DNA of 64,000 bases from Gammaproteobacteria bacterium (GCA_014075255.1 CP046178.1:2374894-2438893); one strand, 5' to 3'; shown: positions 7,412 to 16,461, counted from the stretch's first letter. Notes: a model not told the origin generated them from the sequence alone. Made by a program: numbers and translations.

Positions 7412-8002
7412 ATGCAACTTTCTAGCGAAGACCAACTGCGGCTAAATGTATTAGTTGCGCAACCCTTGCAAGCGGTGCGTATTGATGAGTCGCGCATGTG
7501 TGTGTATGTGTTATCAGAAAAAGGTGATGCGAGTGTGCAGCTTAATCCTACTTGTAAAGACGAAAAATATGTTCGTTTGGTAAGGCAATTTCTATCTACA
7601 CATTATCTAGGGTCGCCTGGTGGTTACCCCGTTTATCTAAAAAGATGGACACGTATGGGGCAGGCTCGTGATGACAGTTTGGAAAAGCTATTGCTAGTTG
7701 GCGAGCCAGAAGCAGTTGTCGCAGTAGTGCATGCATCGGGTTTAACAGATGAGTTGGCTAGACGCGCATGGTGGTCAAGCGCAACCGCAGAAAATGCACG
7801 ACGCATGCTTGAAAAAGATAACGTTGTGAAGGGTGCAATGGGAGGGGAGTTAGCAAAATTTTTAATTGAATTTTTACCTTTTGAAGAGCATCAAAAAGCG
7901 ATTATAGATAGTGTGCGTTTAGTGCTTCAGCCTGGATTAATAACACAAGAAATGCGGAAGAAGTTTGGAAACGTGGCAAACGCAAGAATGTCTATTACGT
8001 AG
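7412..8002 (+). CDS. dsrS: DsrS-like protein, N-terminal part (frameshifted)
   Basis: 196 residues in this frame, starting 2 nt after the VWA gene. The segment LTDELARRAWWSSATAENAR and the LGSPGGYPVYLKRWTRMG motif match what I recall of DsrS, an accessory protein encoded in dsr sulfur-oxidation clusters with no established biochemical function. The last residues (KFGNVANARMSIT) look out of frame. Around 7956-7957 the coding potential moves to the frame that reads VWKRGKRKNVYYVGFL and continues to 8517. One missing G in the run at 7956-7957 would restore MREEVWKRGKRKN. Confidence 0.7.
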   Translation: MQLSSEDQLRLNVLVAQPLQAVRIDESRMCVYVLSEKGDASVQLNPTCKDEKYVRLVRQFLSTHYLGSPGGYPVYLKRWTRMGQARDDSLEKLLLVGEPEAVVAVVHASGLTDELARRAWWSSATAENARRMLEKDNVVKGAMGGELAKFLIEFLPFEEHQKAIIDSVRLVLQPGLITQEMRKKFGNVANARMSIT

Positions 8003-8040
8003 GGTTTCTACAACTAACACCTGACGATCTTCCTATACAT

Positions 8041-8517
8041 GTGAACTCGCACCACACTTGGAAAGATGTTTGTAAAAGTACAGAAGTAGAGGTTGATGAA
8101 GGCAATGAAATTGCAATATTGTTGCGCCAAATTTTGAGTCCTGCTGGGCAAGCGTTTCTACAGACTGCAGAGTTAGTGCTGAATAAGCCTAATGATCAAG
8201 AGGTAGTGGCAGCGATACTGAATGCAATAGGGAACTATTTTAGTAAATTTGAAAGCGAGTTGCCTAACTGGAGGGATATAAGGGCGTTAGATGAATACGT
8301 TGATAAATATCACCAAGAACCTAAAGAAATACAAAGACTTTTAGTGCTAGAGCAGTCTTTTTTGCCCCAGCTAAAAGCGATATTTTATTTATCCATGATT
8401 AGTGAAACACTTGTTGATCCTATATTCGGTATGACTGATGCGATTGGCTCCGTAATGCGTAAAAAAATTGAACCAGTAATAACTCCGATCATTAAAAATA
8501 TAAAGTTACTTAAATAA
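8041..8517 (+). CDS. dsrS: DsrS-like protein, C-terminal part (frameshifted)
   Basis: This frame is open from about 7957, well before its first usable start (GTG 8041), and continues the DsrS-like sequence without a stop: VYYVGFLQLTPDDLP, then NSHHTW. The joined product would be near 368 residues. The part is helical and ends with a hydrophobic stretch (LKAIFYLSMISETLVDPIFGM). As displayed, only a fragment could be made from 8041, and no Shine-Dalgarno supports that start. Either a sequencing/assembly indel or a genuine pseudogene. Confidence 0.65.
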   Translation: MNSHHTWKDVCKSTEVEVDEGNEIAILLRQILSPAGQAFLQTAELVLNKPNDQEVVAAILNAIGNYFSKFESELPNWRDIRALDEYVDKYHQEPKEIQRLLVLEQSFLPQLKAIFYLSMISETLVDPIFGMTDAIGSVMRKKIEPVITPIIKNIKLLK

Positions 8518-8529
8518 AAAGACATTTCT

Positions 8530-9975
8530 GTGGATTATTTGCCTTTATTTTTAGATATAAAAAACAAGCCTTGCTTAATTGTAGGTGGAGGCATAATTGC
8601 TGAACGTAAAGTTTCTATACTTTCTCGTGCACAAGCAGCGATCACAATCATTGCGCCTGAAATAACGGCAGAAATTAAGCGAAAGTTAGACAATAAAATT
8701 GTTTGGCATGAAAAAACTTTTTCTGTCGATGATTTGGCGAGTGATTTAAATACTTATCAAGTAGTGATTGCAGCAACCGATGATAGAACGGTGAATGCTG
8801 AGGTCGCGCAACTTTGTCGCGATAAAAATATTCTTGTTAACACAGCAGATGACAGTAAAAATTGTGATTTTATTCTGCCATCGATAATTGATCGCTCACC
8901 CGTGCAAATCGCTGTGTCTACCGGAGGCGCATCTCCGGTCCTGGCTAGAATGTTACGCACTAAACTAGAAAATTGTACGCCTGCATCCTATGGGCAGTTG
9001 GCAACGTTAATAGAAGAGAATCGACTTGCAGTTAAAGAAAAATTTTCTACAATCGATCAAAGACGAAAATTTTGGGAACAAGTGTTGCAAGGACCTATTG
9101 CGGAACTAGTATTTGCTAATCAAGTCAGTGCAGCACAAAAGTTACTCGATGACGCAATACAGCAAGCGGATGACAGCGAGCTGCCTCAAGGGGAGGTGTA
9201 TTTGGTGGGGGCGGGTCCGGGAGACCCTGATTTATTAACATTCCGTGCTTTGCGCTTGATGCAACAAGCCGATGTAGTGGTATACGATCGCCTAGTTTCG
9301 CAAGAGATTATGGATTTAGTGCGTAAAGATGCAGAACACATTTATGCAGGCAAAGAGCGTGCGCAACATGCTCTTCAACAAGAAACAATTAACCAACTAT
9401 TAGTGCGGTTAGCCAAAGAAGGTAAACGTGTTTTAAGGCTGAAGGGTGGTGATCCGTTCATCTTTGGTCGCGGCGGCGAAGAAATTGATTCGCTTGTTGA
9501 TGAAAATATTCCATTTCAAGTAGTGCCAGGCATTACTGCAGCAGCGGGCTGTGCTGCATACGCAGGCATTCCGTTAACGCATCGCGAATATTCACAAGCC
9601 GCTATTTTTGCTACTGGGCATCTAAAGGATGGCACAGTGGATTTGAATTGGGAAATGTTAGCGCATACTAATCAAACCTTGGTGTTTTATATGGGTTTGC
9701 ATGGTTTGAAAATTATTTGTGAAAACTTAATAAAGTATGGCCTTAGTGCAACCACTCCTGCTGCATTAATTATGCAAGGCACTACAGCAAATCAAAGAAA
9801 TATAATTGGCAGTTTAGAAAATTTACCCGAATTAGTTGAAAAGCATGATGTCAAACCACCAACGTTAGTCATCATTGGTGATGTTGTGCAGTTACACAAG
9901 AAACTTAACTGGTTTAATCCAGAGGAAGATGTCACCGCAGGGGCTGTTAAAGCTTTTGGAGCAGGTAATGTGTAA
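8530..9975 (+). CDS. cysG: Siroheme synthase CysG (trifunctional)
   Basis: 481 residues, GTG start. The N-terminal part is precorrin-2 dehydrogenase/sirohydrochlorin ferrochelatase (NAD-binding VGGGIIAERK near 17-26; STGGASPVLARMLR). The C-terminal part (from about 220) is uroporphyrinogen-III C-methyltransferase (VGAGPGDPDLLTFRAL, RLKGGDPFIFGRGGEE). Together they convert uroporphyrinogen III to siroheme. Siroheme is the cofactor of sulfite reductases including DsrAB, which fits the adjacent DsrS-like gene. Confidence 0.97.
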   Translation: MDYLPLFLDIKNKPCLIVGGGIIAERKVSILSRAQAAITIIAPEITAEIKRKLDNKIVWHEKTFSVDDLASDLNTYQVVIAATDDRTVNAEVAQLCRDKNILVNTADDSKNCDFILPSIIDRSPVQIAVSTGGASPVLARMLRTKLENCTPASYGQLATLIEENRLAVKEKFSTIDQRRKFWEQVLQGPIAELVFANQVSAAQKLLDDAIQQADDSELPQGEVYLVGAGPGDPDLLTFRALRLMQQADVVVYDRLVSQEIMDLVRKDAEHIYAGKERAQHALQQETINQLLVRLAKEGKRVLRLKGGDPFIFGRGGEEIDSLVDENIPFQVVPGITAAAGCAAYAGIPLTHREYSQAAIFATGHLKDGTVDLNWEMLAHTNQTLVFYMGLHGLKIICENLIKYGLSATTPAALIMQGTTANQRNIIGSLENLPELVEKHDVKPPTLVIIGDVVQLHKKLNWFNPEEDVTAGAVKAFGAGNV

Positions 9976-11080
9976 TAGCTTAAAAGGAGCTATTTATGCA
10001 ATTTTCACTGTGGTCACATGCTTAGCGCAGTTAAGCTACGCTGCAGAATTGAAGTTATTGCTTGATGATGCAAATAAACCGATTTTGCTCACGCATGCAG
10101 ATGATTCTCGCATTTTCATGGTTGAGAAAACGGGCAAAGTTTTTGCTCTCAATGGTACAAAGAAACATCTTTTCTTAGATGTATCATCATTAATAACCAC
10201 AAGAGGCAGTGAACAAGGTTTGTTGTCTATTGTATTTCATCCTAAATATTCAGAAAACGGTTATCTATTTCTTTTTTATACCGCACAGAATGGCGATAAC
10301 ACGCTTGCGCGTTTAACGGTTGATCCGCCAAACGCAAAACAAACTAATTTACAAAGTCTTGAAGTGCTTGTTGCCCAACAAGATCCAGCCTCTAATCATA
10401 ATGGTGGAATGTTGGCATTTGGGCAAGATGGTTATTTGTATTTAGGTATGGGGGATGGAGGGCGCGGTGGAGATCCATGGGATAACGCACAAAATTTAAA
10501 AACATTTTTGGGAAAAATGTTACGTATTGATGTAAATCAAGCGAGTGGTTATTCGATTCCTAAAGATAATCCATTTGTAGAACGAGATAATGTGCTTGCA
10601 GAAATTTGGGCTTATGGATTACGAAATCCTTGGCGCCATTCGTTTGATCGTGAAACAGGAGATTTATGGATTGCGGATGTAGGGCAAAACAAGTGGGAAG
10701 AAATACATTGGCGAGCGGCAGATAGTCAAGGAGGAGAAAATTACGGTTGGCGTTTGATGGAAGGTAAGCATTGTTTTTTGCCTAAAAAAGAATGCAATAC
10801 AGGAAAGTTAGTTATGCCCGTTGCAGAGTATGGACGTAAGCATGGATGTTCCGTCACAGGGGGTTATGTATATCGTGGTAGTAAAGTGCAAGAACTGTAT
10901 GGAAAATATATCTTTGGTGATTTTTGTAGTGGAGTTATTTGGAGTATAGAAAAAGATAAGAAATTTGAAATGCGTGAGCTACTGCGAACAAATTTAAATA
11001 TTAGTTCATTTGGAGAGGATTCGTCTGGCGAACTGTATGTGCTGGACTATCAAGGGAAAGTTTTTAAATTTGTACCATAA
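9968..11080 (+). CDS. PQQ-dependent glucose/sorbosone dehydrogenase-like exported protein
   Basis: A beta-propeller of the glucose/sorbosone dehydrogenase family. The ATG at 9968 overlaps the cysG end by 8 nt and gives a good signal peptide (hydrophobic AIYAIFTVVTCLA, cleavage after LSYA). Family motifs: HNGGMLAFGQDGYLYLGMGD, LRNPWRHSFD, ADVGQNKWEEI, NYGWR. The true sugar or alcohol substrate cannot be read from sequence. A longer reading from 9875 exists, but the extra N-terminus lies inside cysG and hides the signal peptide. Confidence 0.85.
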   Translation: MCNSLKGAIYAIFTVVTCLAQLSYAAELKLLLDDANKPILLTHADDSRIFMVEKTGKVFALNGTKKHLFLDVSSLITTRGSEQGLLSIVFHPKYSENGYLFLFYTAQNGDNTLARLTVDPPNAKQTNLQSLEVLVAQQDPASNHNGGMLAFGQDGYLYLGMGDGGRGGDPWDNAQNLKTFLGKMLRIDVNQASGYSIPKDNPFVERDNVLAEIWAYGLRNPWRHSFDRETGDLWIADVGQNKWEEIHWRAADSQGGENYGWRLMEGKHCFLPKKECNTGKLVMPVAEYGRKHGCSVTGGYVYRGSKVQELYGKYIFGDFCSGVIWSIEKDKKFEMRELLRTNLNISSFGEDSSGELYVLDYQGKVFKFVP

Positions 11081-11128
11081 TGACTATAAGTTAATAACAT
11101 AAACATAATTATTGTTAGTTTTATCTTT

Positions 11129-11614
11129 ATGGGAATATTTAGTTCATCACTTGCATCCGAATTGGATATTGGAATACAGGCACCTCAGTTTGAATTATCA
11201 GATCAAGTTGAAACCGTGCATGAGCTAAAAGACTATCTGGGGAAGTGGGTGGTGATTTATTTTTACCCAAAAGATGACACTCCGGGTTGTATTAAAGAAG
11301 CATGTGCGTTTCGTGATGATATCGCTACACTGCAAAATCTTGATGTGCAGGTTATTGGGATAAGTGTTGATACGACAGAAAGCCATGGCAAATTTGCCGA
11401 TAAATATAGCCTGCAATTTCCTTTGCTTGCAGATATAGGTGGCAAGGTTGCTAGCAGTTATGGCTCTTTAACAAAATTAGGGCCTCTTAAGTTAGCGAAA
11501 CGCCACACTTTCATTATTGATTCAGAAGGGAAACTTGCAAAAATATACCGCTCAGTAAAACCAGCAACACATAGTGATGAAATCATCGCCGAAATCAAAA
11601 AACTTCAAAACTAA
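11129..11614 (+). CDS. bcp: Peroxiredoxin, Bcp/PrxQ family
   Basis: 161 residues of the thiol peroxidase Bcp/PrxQ family. The peroxidatic Cys is in DDTPGCIKEACAF, with the second Cys five residues later as in atypical 2-Cys PrxQ. It reduces hydroperoxides using thioredoxin. The N-terminus MGIFSSSLASE looks like the tail of a signal peptide; the in-frame codons upstream (IIIVSFIF) would complete a hydrophobic core but offer no ATG, GTG or TTG. The protein may be exported with an unusual start. Confidence 0.9.
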   Translation: MGIFSSSLASELDIGIQAPQFELSDQVETVHELKDYLGKWVVIYFYPKDDTPGCIKEACAFRDDIATLQNLDVQVIGISVDTTESHGKFADKYSLQFPLLADIGGKVASSYGSLTKLGPLKLAKRHTFIIDSEGKLAKIYRSVKPATHSDEIIAEIKKLQN

Positions 11615-11654
11615 TTTCTTTAAAAGCTGATAGAATCCATTTCATAACCACATC

Positions 11655-11890
11655 ACTTAAGGTGTCCTTGTCATAATTTAAATGCGCAAGGGTGAAACAG
11701 GGAAGTCTGTGTAAGACAGACGCTGCCCCCGCAACGGTAATTGAGTATTGGTGATTCAGTTGGCCACTGTGTTGTTTAAAACATGGGAAGGCGAATCATT
11801 TAGTTTTATTTGAAAGAATGAACACTCATTAGCCCGGAGACCGGCCTTTTGTGACTCAGGAAGTTGCGGCGGGCGACTCTGGCTGAAGTT
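11655..11890 (+). ncRNA. Cobalamin riboswitch
   Basis: The leader of btuB has the hallmarks of a cobalamin aptamer in order: GGTG near 11661, AGGGTGAAACAGGGAAG, the CTGCCCCCGCAACGG block, the B12-box element TTGGCCACTGTG, the AGCCCGGAGACCGGCC stem and a closing GGCTGAAG. A short dyad ACAACTTAAGTTGT follows (about 11898-11911); no U-run terminator is seen before the btuB start, so translational control is the more likely mode. It should repress btuB and the adenosyltransferase when B12 is plentiful. Confidence 0.93.
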
Positions 11891-11957
11891 CAAAATGTAC
11901 AACTTAAGTTGTGCCCTTCACTGTGTGTCCGCGATCAAAAAATGATTAAGGATATAT

Positions 11958-13841
11958 ATGCGATTATTACCTTTGTATTTAATATTAACATTTCTTACAG
12001 GCAACATAGTTTTTGCCAGTGATGATGTGATCGTGCTCAGTGCCTCAAAGGTTTCTGTCCCCGGAAAAGAAGTAGGTGGATCAGTAACCATTATCACTAG
12101 AGACGAAATAGAAAAAAGTAATGCGGTAACACTAGTTGAGTTATTACGCATAGTTCCAGGAGTTACGATTAGTCAGTTAGGACCTTATGGCTCTCAAACA
12201 CAAGTTCGTATTCGTGGTGCTGAGGCAAACCATGTATTAGTTTTGATTGATGGTGTTGAAGCAAATGATCCGGCAACAGGTTCTGAGTTTAATTTTGCAA
12301 ATTTATTGCCAGACAGTATTGAGCGCATAGAGGTCATGCGCGGAGCTCAAAGTTCAGTTTGGGGCAGTGATGCATTGGCAGGAATTATTAGTATCAAAAC
12401 CCGCATTGGTTATGGTGAAAAATCAATTTCCAGCTCAACCGAAGTGGGGTCTCACAATTTTATTCGTAGCTCTGCATCTGCCACTGGTGATTTGGGAAGA
12501 TTAAAATATTATTTGCAAGGTTCGTATCTAGACACTAATGGCACGAATGTTTCTGAGCAAGGTACGGAAGATGATGGTTATGATCAGACGGGCATAGTAT
12601 TTAATTCGCAATATGAATTTAATCCAACATTAACATTTGGATTAAATGCAAGGTATGTTGATTCATCAAACGAGTTTGATAGCGGTTCATTTGGTGCACC
12701 GGTTGATGCAGACAACATATCTGATGTAGAGCAATTTTATGGTGCCTCTTTCTTGTATTTATCCATGTTTGATAATCGTTGGAATCAAAAATTTTCAATC
12801 AGTCTTACAGACACGCGAAATCAAAATGAAGATACTTTTGGAAATAGTAGAACAGAAGGAGAAAAATTAAAGCTCGATTATTTATCTGAAGTTACTTTTA
12901 ACACTAGAGTATTTTCAGATGAACAACATAAAGTACTACTTTCTATTGAACAAGAAGATGAACGATTTAAGCAAAGAGGAGCAAGCTCGTTTGGCAATCC
13001 AAATCAAAATCAAGATATAAGAAATACTGGGTTTGCTGTCGAATATCGTTTGAGTATGTGGGATCAATTGTTTCTGTCTGCTTCTTTGCGGAAAGACGAT
13101 AACGATCAATTTAAAGATCGAGATACGGTTCGATTTACGAGTGCTTATTATTTTCCTCGCTCTGGAACAAAAGTGCGCGCATCGTATGGTACGGGTGTAA
13201 AAAACCCTAGTTTCGGCGAATTATTTGGTTTTTTCGAAGGATCATTTATGGGCAACCCGAATTTGAAGCCGGAAAAATCAGAATCTTGGGAGTTTGGCAT
13301 AGATCAGTCCTTTGCCAGTGATACGGCTCATGTCGGCACAACATTTTTTTGGGAAGATCTAAAAGATGAAATTACAACTTTGTTTTTTCCAAGCACTGCT
13401 GTCAATCTTGACGGTAGGAGCGAGCGAAACGGCGCAGAGTTTTACTTTGATGCACAAATTAATAACCGTTTTGATATGCGAGGAGCATATACTTATACCG
13501 ATTCTACAACGCCAAATGTTAATGATGTTCAGATAAGAGAGATACGCAGACCTAAAACGGTTGCGAGCCTGCAATTTAATTATGAATCCCTTTCAGGCAA
13601 GGGAAATCTGAATGCAGGATTTAACTATGTGGATGAGCAACTTGATACAGATTTCTCTACTTTCACAGAAATCAAACTAGACGATTATTACCTGGTCAAT
13701 GTAAATGGATCCTACAATATAACGGAGAACTTTAATTTGTATGCGAGAATAAATAACTTATTAGACGATACGTATCAAGACGTGTTTGGGTATGAAACAT
13801 TAGGGCAAACATTTTATGCAGGAATTAAGGTGAATTTGTAA
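11958..13841 (+). CDS. btuB: TonB-dependent vitamin B12 receptor BtuB
   Basis: 627 residues. Signal peptide (MRLLPLYLILTFLTGNIVFA), then a TonB-box-like DDVIVLSAS, a plug domain (VTIITRDEIEKSN, VRIRGAEANHVLVLIDGVE, IERIEVMRGAQSSVWGSDAL), and a beta-barrel ending in aromatic/hydrophobic strand residues (YAGIKVNL). The upstream cobalamin riboswitch and the downstream cob(I)alamin adenosyltransferase support B12 as the substrate. Shine-Dalgarno AAGGA precedes the ATG. Confidence 0.95.
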   Translation: MRLLPLYLILTFLTGNIVFASDDVIVLSASKVSVPGKEVGGSVTIITRDEIEKSNAVTLVELLRIVPGVTISQLGPYGSQTQVRIRGAEANHVLVLIDGVEANDPATGSEFNFANLLPDSIERIEVMRGAQSSVWGSDALAGIISIKTRIGYGEKSISSSTEVGSHNFIRSSASATGDLGRLKYYLQGSYLDTNGTNVSEQGTEDDGYDQTGIVFNSQYEFNPTLTFGLNARYVDSSNEFDSGSFGAPVDADNISDVEQFYGASFLYLSMFDNRWNQKFSISLTDTRNQNEDTFGNSRTEGEKLKLDYLSEVTFNTRVFSDEQHKVLLSIEQEDERFKQRGASSFGNPNQNQDIRNTGFAVEYRLSMWDQLFLSASLRKDDNDQFKDRDTVRFTSAYYFPRSGTKVRASYGTGVKNPSFGELFGFFEGSFMGNPNLKPEKSESWEFGIDQSFASDTAHVGTTFFWEDLKDEITTLFFPSTAVNLDGRSERNGAEFYFDAQINNRFDMRGAYTYTDSTTPNVNDVQIREIRRPKTVASLQFNYESLSGKGNLNAGFNYVDEQLDTDFSTFTEIKLDDYYLVNVNGSYNITENFNLYARINNLLDDTYQDVFGYETLGQTFYAGIKVNL

Positions 13842-14407
13842 TGGCTGATCGAATAACTAAGGTATACACCAAAACAGGTGATAAGGGAGATACTGGGCTT
13901 TCCACAGGCTTGCGCGTACGTAAAGATTGTCCGCAAATTCATGCTATTGGTGATGTGGATGAGCTCAATTCGGTAATTGGCATGGTGGCAAGCTACGAAA
14001 TACCTAATGACTTAAATGGAGCTCTCATATATATACAACACCAGCTGTTTAATGTGGGTGCTGAATTAAATAATGCTGACTTAAAATTTATGAATAAGCA
14101 TATTGTAAAAGAGTTGGAAGAAAAAATAGACAGCTATAACCAAACGCTTCCTCCTTTGAGAAATTTTATCCTTCCAGGAGGAGGGCATGCCTCTGCTACA
14201 TGTCATTTAGCGCGCACAGTGTGCCGCCGCGCTGAGAGAAGCGTCGTAATGTTAACGGAAGACTTAAATCTAAATCCCGAATTACAAATCTATTTAAATC
14301 GACTTTCCGATTTTCTATTTGTTGCATGTCGTGTATTAGCTAAGCATTCTGGAGCAAAGGAAACATTATGGTCGAGTGAAACGATTGCGCAGGAGACATA
14401 TTATTAA
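13841..14407 (+). CDS. Cob(I)alamin adenosyltransferase, PduO type
   Basis: 188 residues; makes adenosylcobalamin from cob(I)alamin and ATP. Family motifs: the ATP loop TKTGDKGDTGLSTG, then GDVDELNSVIG, FILPGGGHASATCHLARTVCRRAER and LNRLSDFLFVACR. Start ATG overlaps the btuB stop by one base (TAATG), so the two are translationally coupled under the riboswitch. A degenerate copy of its 3' end lies at 15296-15380. Confidence 0.95.
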   Translation: MADRITKVYTKTGDKGDTGLSTGLRVRKDCPQIHAIGDVDELNSVIGMVASYEIPNDLNGALIYIQHQLFNVGAELNNADLKFMNKHIVKELEEKIDSYNQTLPPLRNFILPGGGHASATCHLARTVCRRAERSVVMLTEDLNLNPELQIYLNRLSDFLFVACRVLAKHSGAKETLWSSETIAQETYY

Positions 14408-14552
14408 ATTTGGGGATTATTAATTACAACTGTTATATTTCAGTAGTTTATTTAATGTTAAGTGGGAGTACAGCTAATATATAGACTTATGTTAATTTGT
14501 AAAAATAAGTACAATATATGTATTAAAAAGCTAATACTCGGGGTAGATATTT

Positions 14553-15215
14553 ATGAGTGTTGCATTGCATATTTTCAAAGACATATCTTTTTTTGAAGAT
14601 TTCCACCAAAGTGAGCTAGAGTCTTTGGCTTCTAATGCCATAGTAAAGATCTATAAGAAAAATAGAGTTGTACTCTGTGAAGGCGAGGAAGCTGATTGTG
14701 TATATTTTATTTTAGAAGGAAAGGTTCGAGTTTACCTTGAGAACTTAGATGGGAAAGAAGTTACCATTAATACTATAGGTTCCGGCGAAAGTTTTGGGGA
14801 ATTATCGTTATTTTGCGAAGCAGATCGTACAGCAAATGTTGAAACTATAAATGAAAGTAAATTACTAAAAATCAAAAAAGATGATTTTGAAAAATTCTGC
14901 TTTAGCAATTTAAAAGCTGCTAGAAAAATCATAACTTTATTTGCTAGTACAGTTAAGAAACTAACAACTGATTTTGAAAATCTTGCTTTAAATGATGTTA
15001 CAAAAAGAATTGCATTAACATTGCTTGAGCATGCGCAATCAACTGATGCTGGAAACGTCGTACAAGGTCTAACGCATAACGAAATTGCGCACCTAGTAGC
15101 GTCATCTCGTGAAACTGTAAGTAGAATTATCAGCTCAATGAAAAAAGAAGGTTTATTAGAAACTAGCGACGGTAAAATATATTTAACGCAGCAGTTATAT
15201 AAAAACTTCTATTAA
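14553..15215 (+). CDS. CRP/FNR-family regulator, cAMP-receptor-like
   Basis: 220 residues. The N-terminal cyclic-nucleotide-binding fold has a phosphate-binding cassette GESFGELSLFCEADRTANV, close to the FGEL...RTA signature of cAMP binders. The C-terminal winged helix has SSRETVSRIISSMKKEGLL, with the R-E-x-x-x-R recognition pattern of E. coli CRP that reads TGTGA. No N-terminal Cys cluster, so it is not FNR-like in oxygen sensing. A class III adenylate cyclase follows and matching TGTGA-N6-TCACA sites occur nearby. Confidence 0.9.
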   Translation: MSVALHIFKDISFFEDFHQSELESLASNAIVKIYKKNRVVLCEGEEADCVYFILEGKVRVYLENLDGKEVTINTIGSGESFGELSLFCEADRTANVETINESKLLKIKKDDFEKFCFSNLKAARKIITLFASTVKKLTTDFENLALNDVTKRIALTLLEHAQSTDAGNVVQGLTHNEIAHLVASSRETVSRIISSMKKEGLLETSDGKIYLTQQLYKNFY

Positions 15216-15295
15216 AATAGTAACTACTTTCATGTAGCTCTGGCTATGATTTAAATGCGATATGAAAAATAATGTTCACGGTTCTTCTGTGAGGC

Positions 15296-15380
15296 GCATG
15301 TCGTATATTATTAGTCAAGCACTCTGGAAAATAGAAATGTTATGGGCGAGTGAAACCATAGCGTAGGAGACTTATAATTG
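15296..15380 (+). pseudogene. Degenerate copy of the 3' end of the adenosyltransferase gene
   Basis: The stretch from GCATGTCGTATATTATTAG to GGAGACTTATAATT matches 14324-14407 of the intact adenosyltransferase base for base over most of its length, with small indels and a TAG where the gene has CAG. The next bases GGAATTAAGGTG also equal a stretch at the btuB 3' end. It is a relic of a duplication flanking the regulator gene. The rest of 15216-15513 holds no gene I can support. Confidence 0.75.
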
Positions 15381-15513
15381 GAATTAAGGTGCTTAGACCA
15401 ACGTAAAGTATTGTTCGGTTAAGTATTTATGCGAAGATTATCTATAAGAGCAGTTTAAGTAGTAAGATATGCTTAATTAATGTTTATACGGTTTGCGTTG
15501 GAGTATAAATAAC

Positions 15514-16461
15514 ATGCCAGCTGAAGGTGTCAATAAAAAAGTAGTGGCTGTTTTATTTGCTGATATTTTTGAATACAGCAAACATACAGAATTGTATGAG
15601 TCAGAAACCCACAAAAATTTGCAAAATGTATTAGAAAGAGCTCACCAATTAGTAAGCAAGAATTCTGGCTTTGTATCTAGAGCACATGGCGATAGTATAC
15701 TTGCAACATTTTCAAACTCTCTTGATGCAGTTTATTGTGCAGTCGAAATTCACGCTGCAACTAATCGCCATAATTTTTATATTGTTGAGAAACACCAGCT
15801 GAAATTCCGTATTGGAATTAATTTTGGTGAAGTTATTTATGATATCAATGATCAGCCCTATGGCAATGTAGTTAATATTGCCGCTAGACTAGAAAAGATG
15901 GCTGACCCAGGTGACACGGTAATATCTGAAAATACCTTTTCTGAATTAGATGAATCCTTTCCATTCGCTTGCTGCTATTTAGGCAATGCAAAACTAAACA
16001 ATATAGAAAGCCCTGTTAAAACATTCAAAGTGTTGCAACACAAGCGCATCGGTGATCGATGGTTTGATGTTTCAAAAAGAATATTTAAAATCGAAGCATC
16101 AAAAGCCTATACCTTTTTTGTAGCATCTTCGATTTTAGTAAGCGTATCGATATTAACACTCGTTACTGCTCTAGGTTTGTTTAGTGAATTTGAGAATAAT
16201 TATGTAGCTATTAAGACGAGCCCTTATTATGTAGAGCCTAAAAAAGTAGAATTTGATACCGAGCAAAGAGATAAGAATCAATTGTATAGATATTTAATAT
16301 CAATAGCAGAAGATAGTATTGTTGAGCGTAATTATAGTCGCGCAGAAGAATATTTAGATAAAGCTATCGAAGTGTTGCCGGATAAATCTGAAGCCTATAA
16401 GAAAAAAATTGAAATGTTGGAAATCAAACAAAAAAGCTTAGTTGATTACCAAGACATATAA
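15514..16461 (+). CDS. Class III adenylate/guanylate cyclase with TM segment and C-terminal TPR-like tail
   Basis: 315 residues from ATG 15514 (GGAG 10 nt upstream; a TTG at 15493 would add seven residues). Catalytic domain about 5-165: metal-binding Asp in VLFADIFEYSKHTE and in RAHGDSILATF, and the transition-state N...R in VVNIAARLEKMADPG. A single membrane segment follows (about 200-220, FFVASSILVSVSILTLVTAL). The C-terminal helices carry one TPR-like unit (NYSRAEEYLDKAIEVLPDK). Probable product is cAMP, for the regulator encoded just upstream. Confidence 0.9.
   Translation: MPAEGVNKKVVAVLFADIFEYSKHTELYESETHKNLQNVLERAHQLVSKNSGFVSRAHGDSILATFSNSLDAVYCAVEIHAATNRHNFYIVEKHQLKFRIGINFGEVIYDINDQPYGNVVNIAARLEKMADPGDTVISENTFSELDESFPFACCYLGNAKLNNIESPVKTFKVLQHKRIGDRWFDVSKRIFKIEASKAYTFFVASSILVSVSILTLVTALGLFSEFENNYVAIKTSPYYVEPKKVEFDTEQRDKNQLYRYLISIAEDSIVERNYSRAEEYLDKAIEVLPDKSEAYKKKIEMLEIKQKSLVDYQDI

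Noticed and set aside
9996-10025. ATG with a good AAGGAG upstream as the start of the PQQ-type dehydrogenase
   Set aside because: This frame stops after nine codons. The frame from ATG 9968 gives a full signal peptide and the family domain, so the apparent ribosome-binding site is not decisive.
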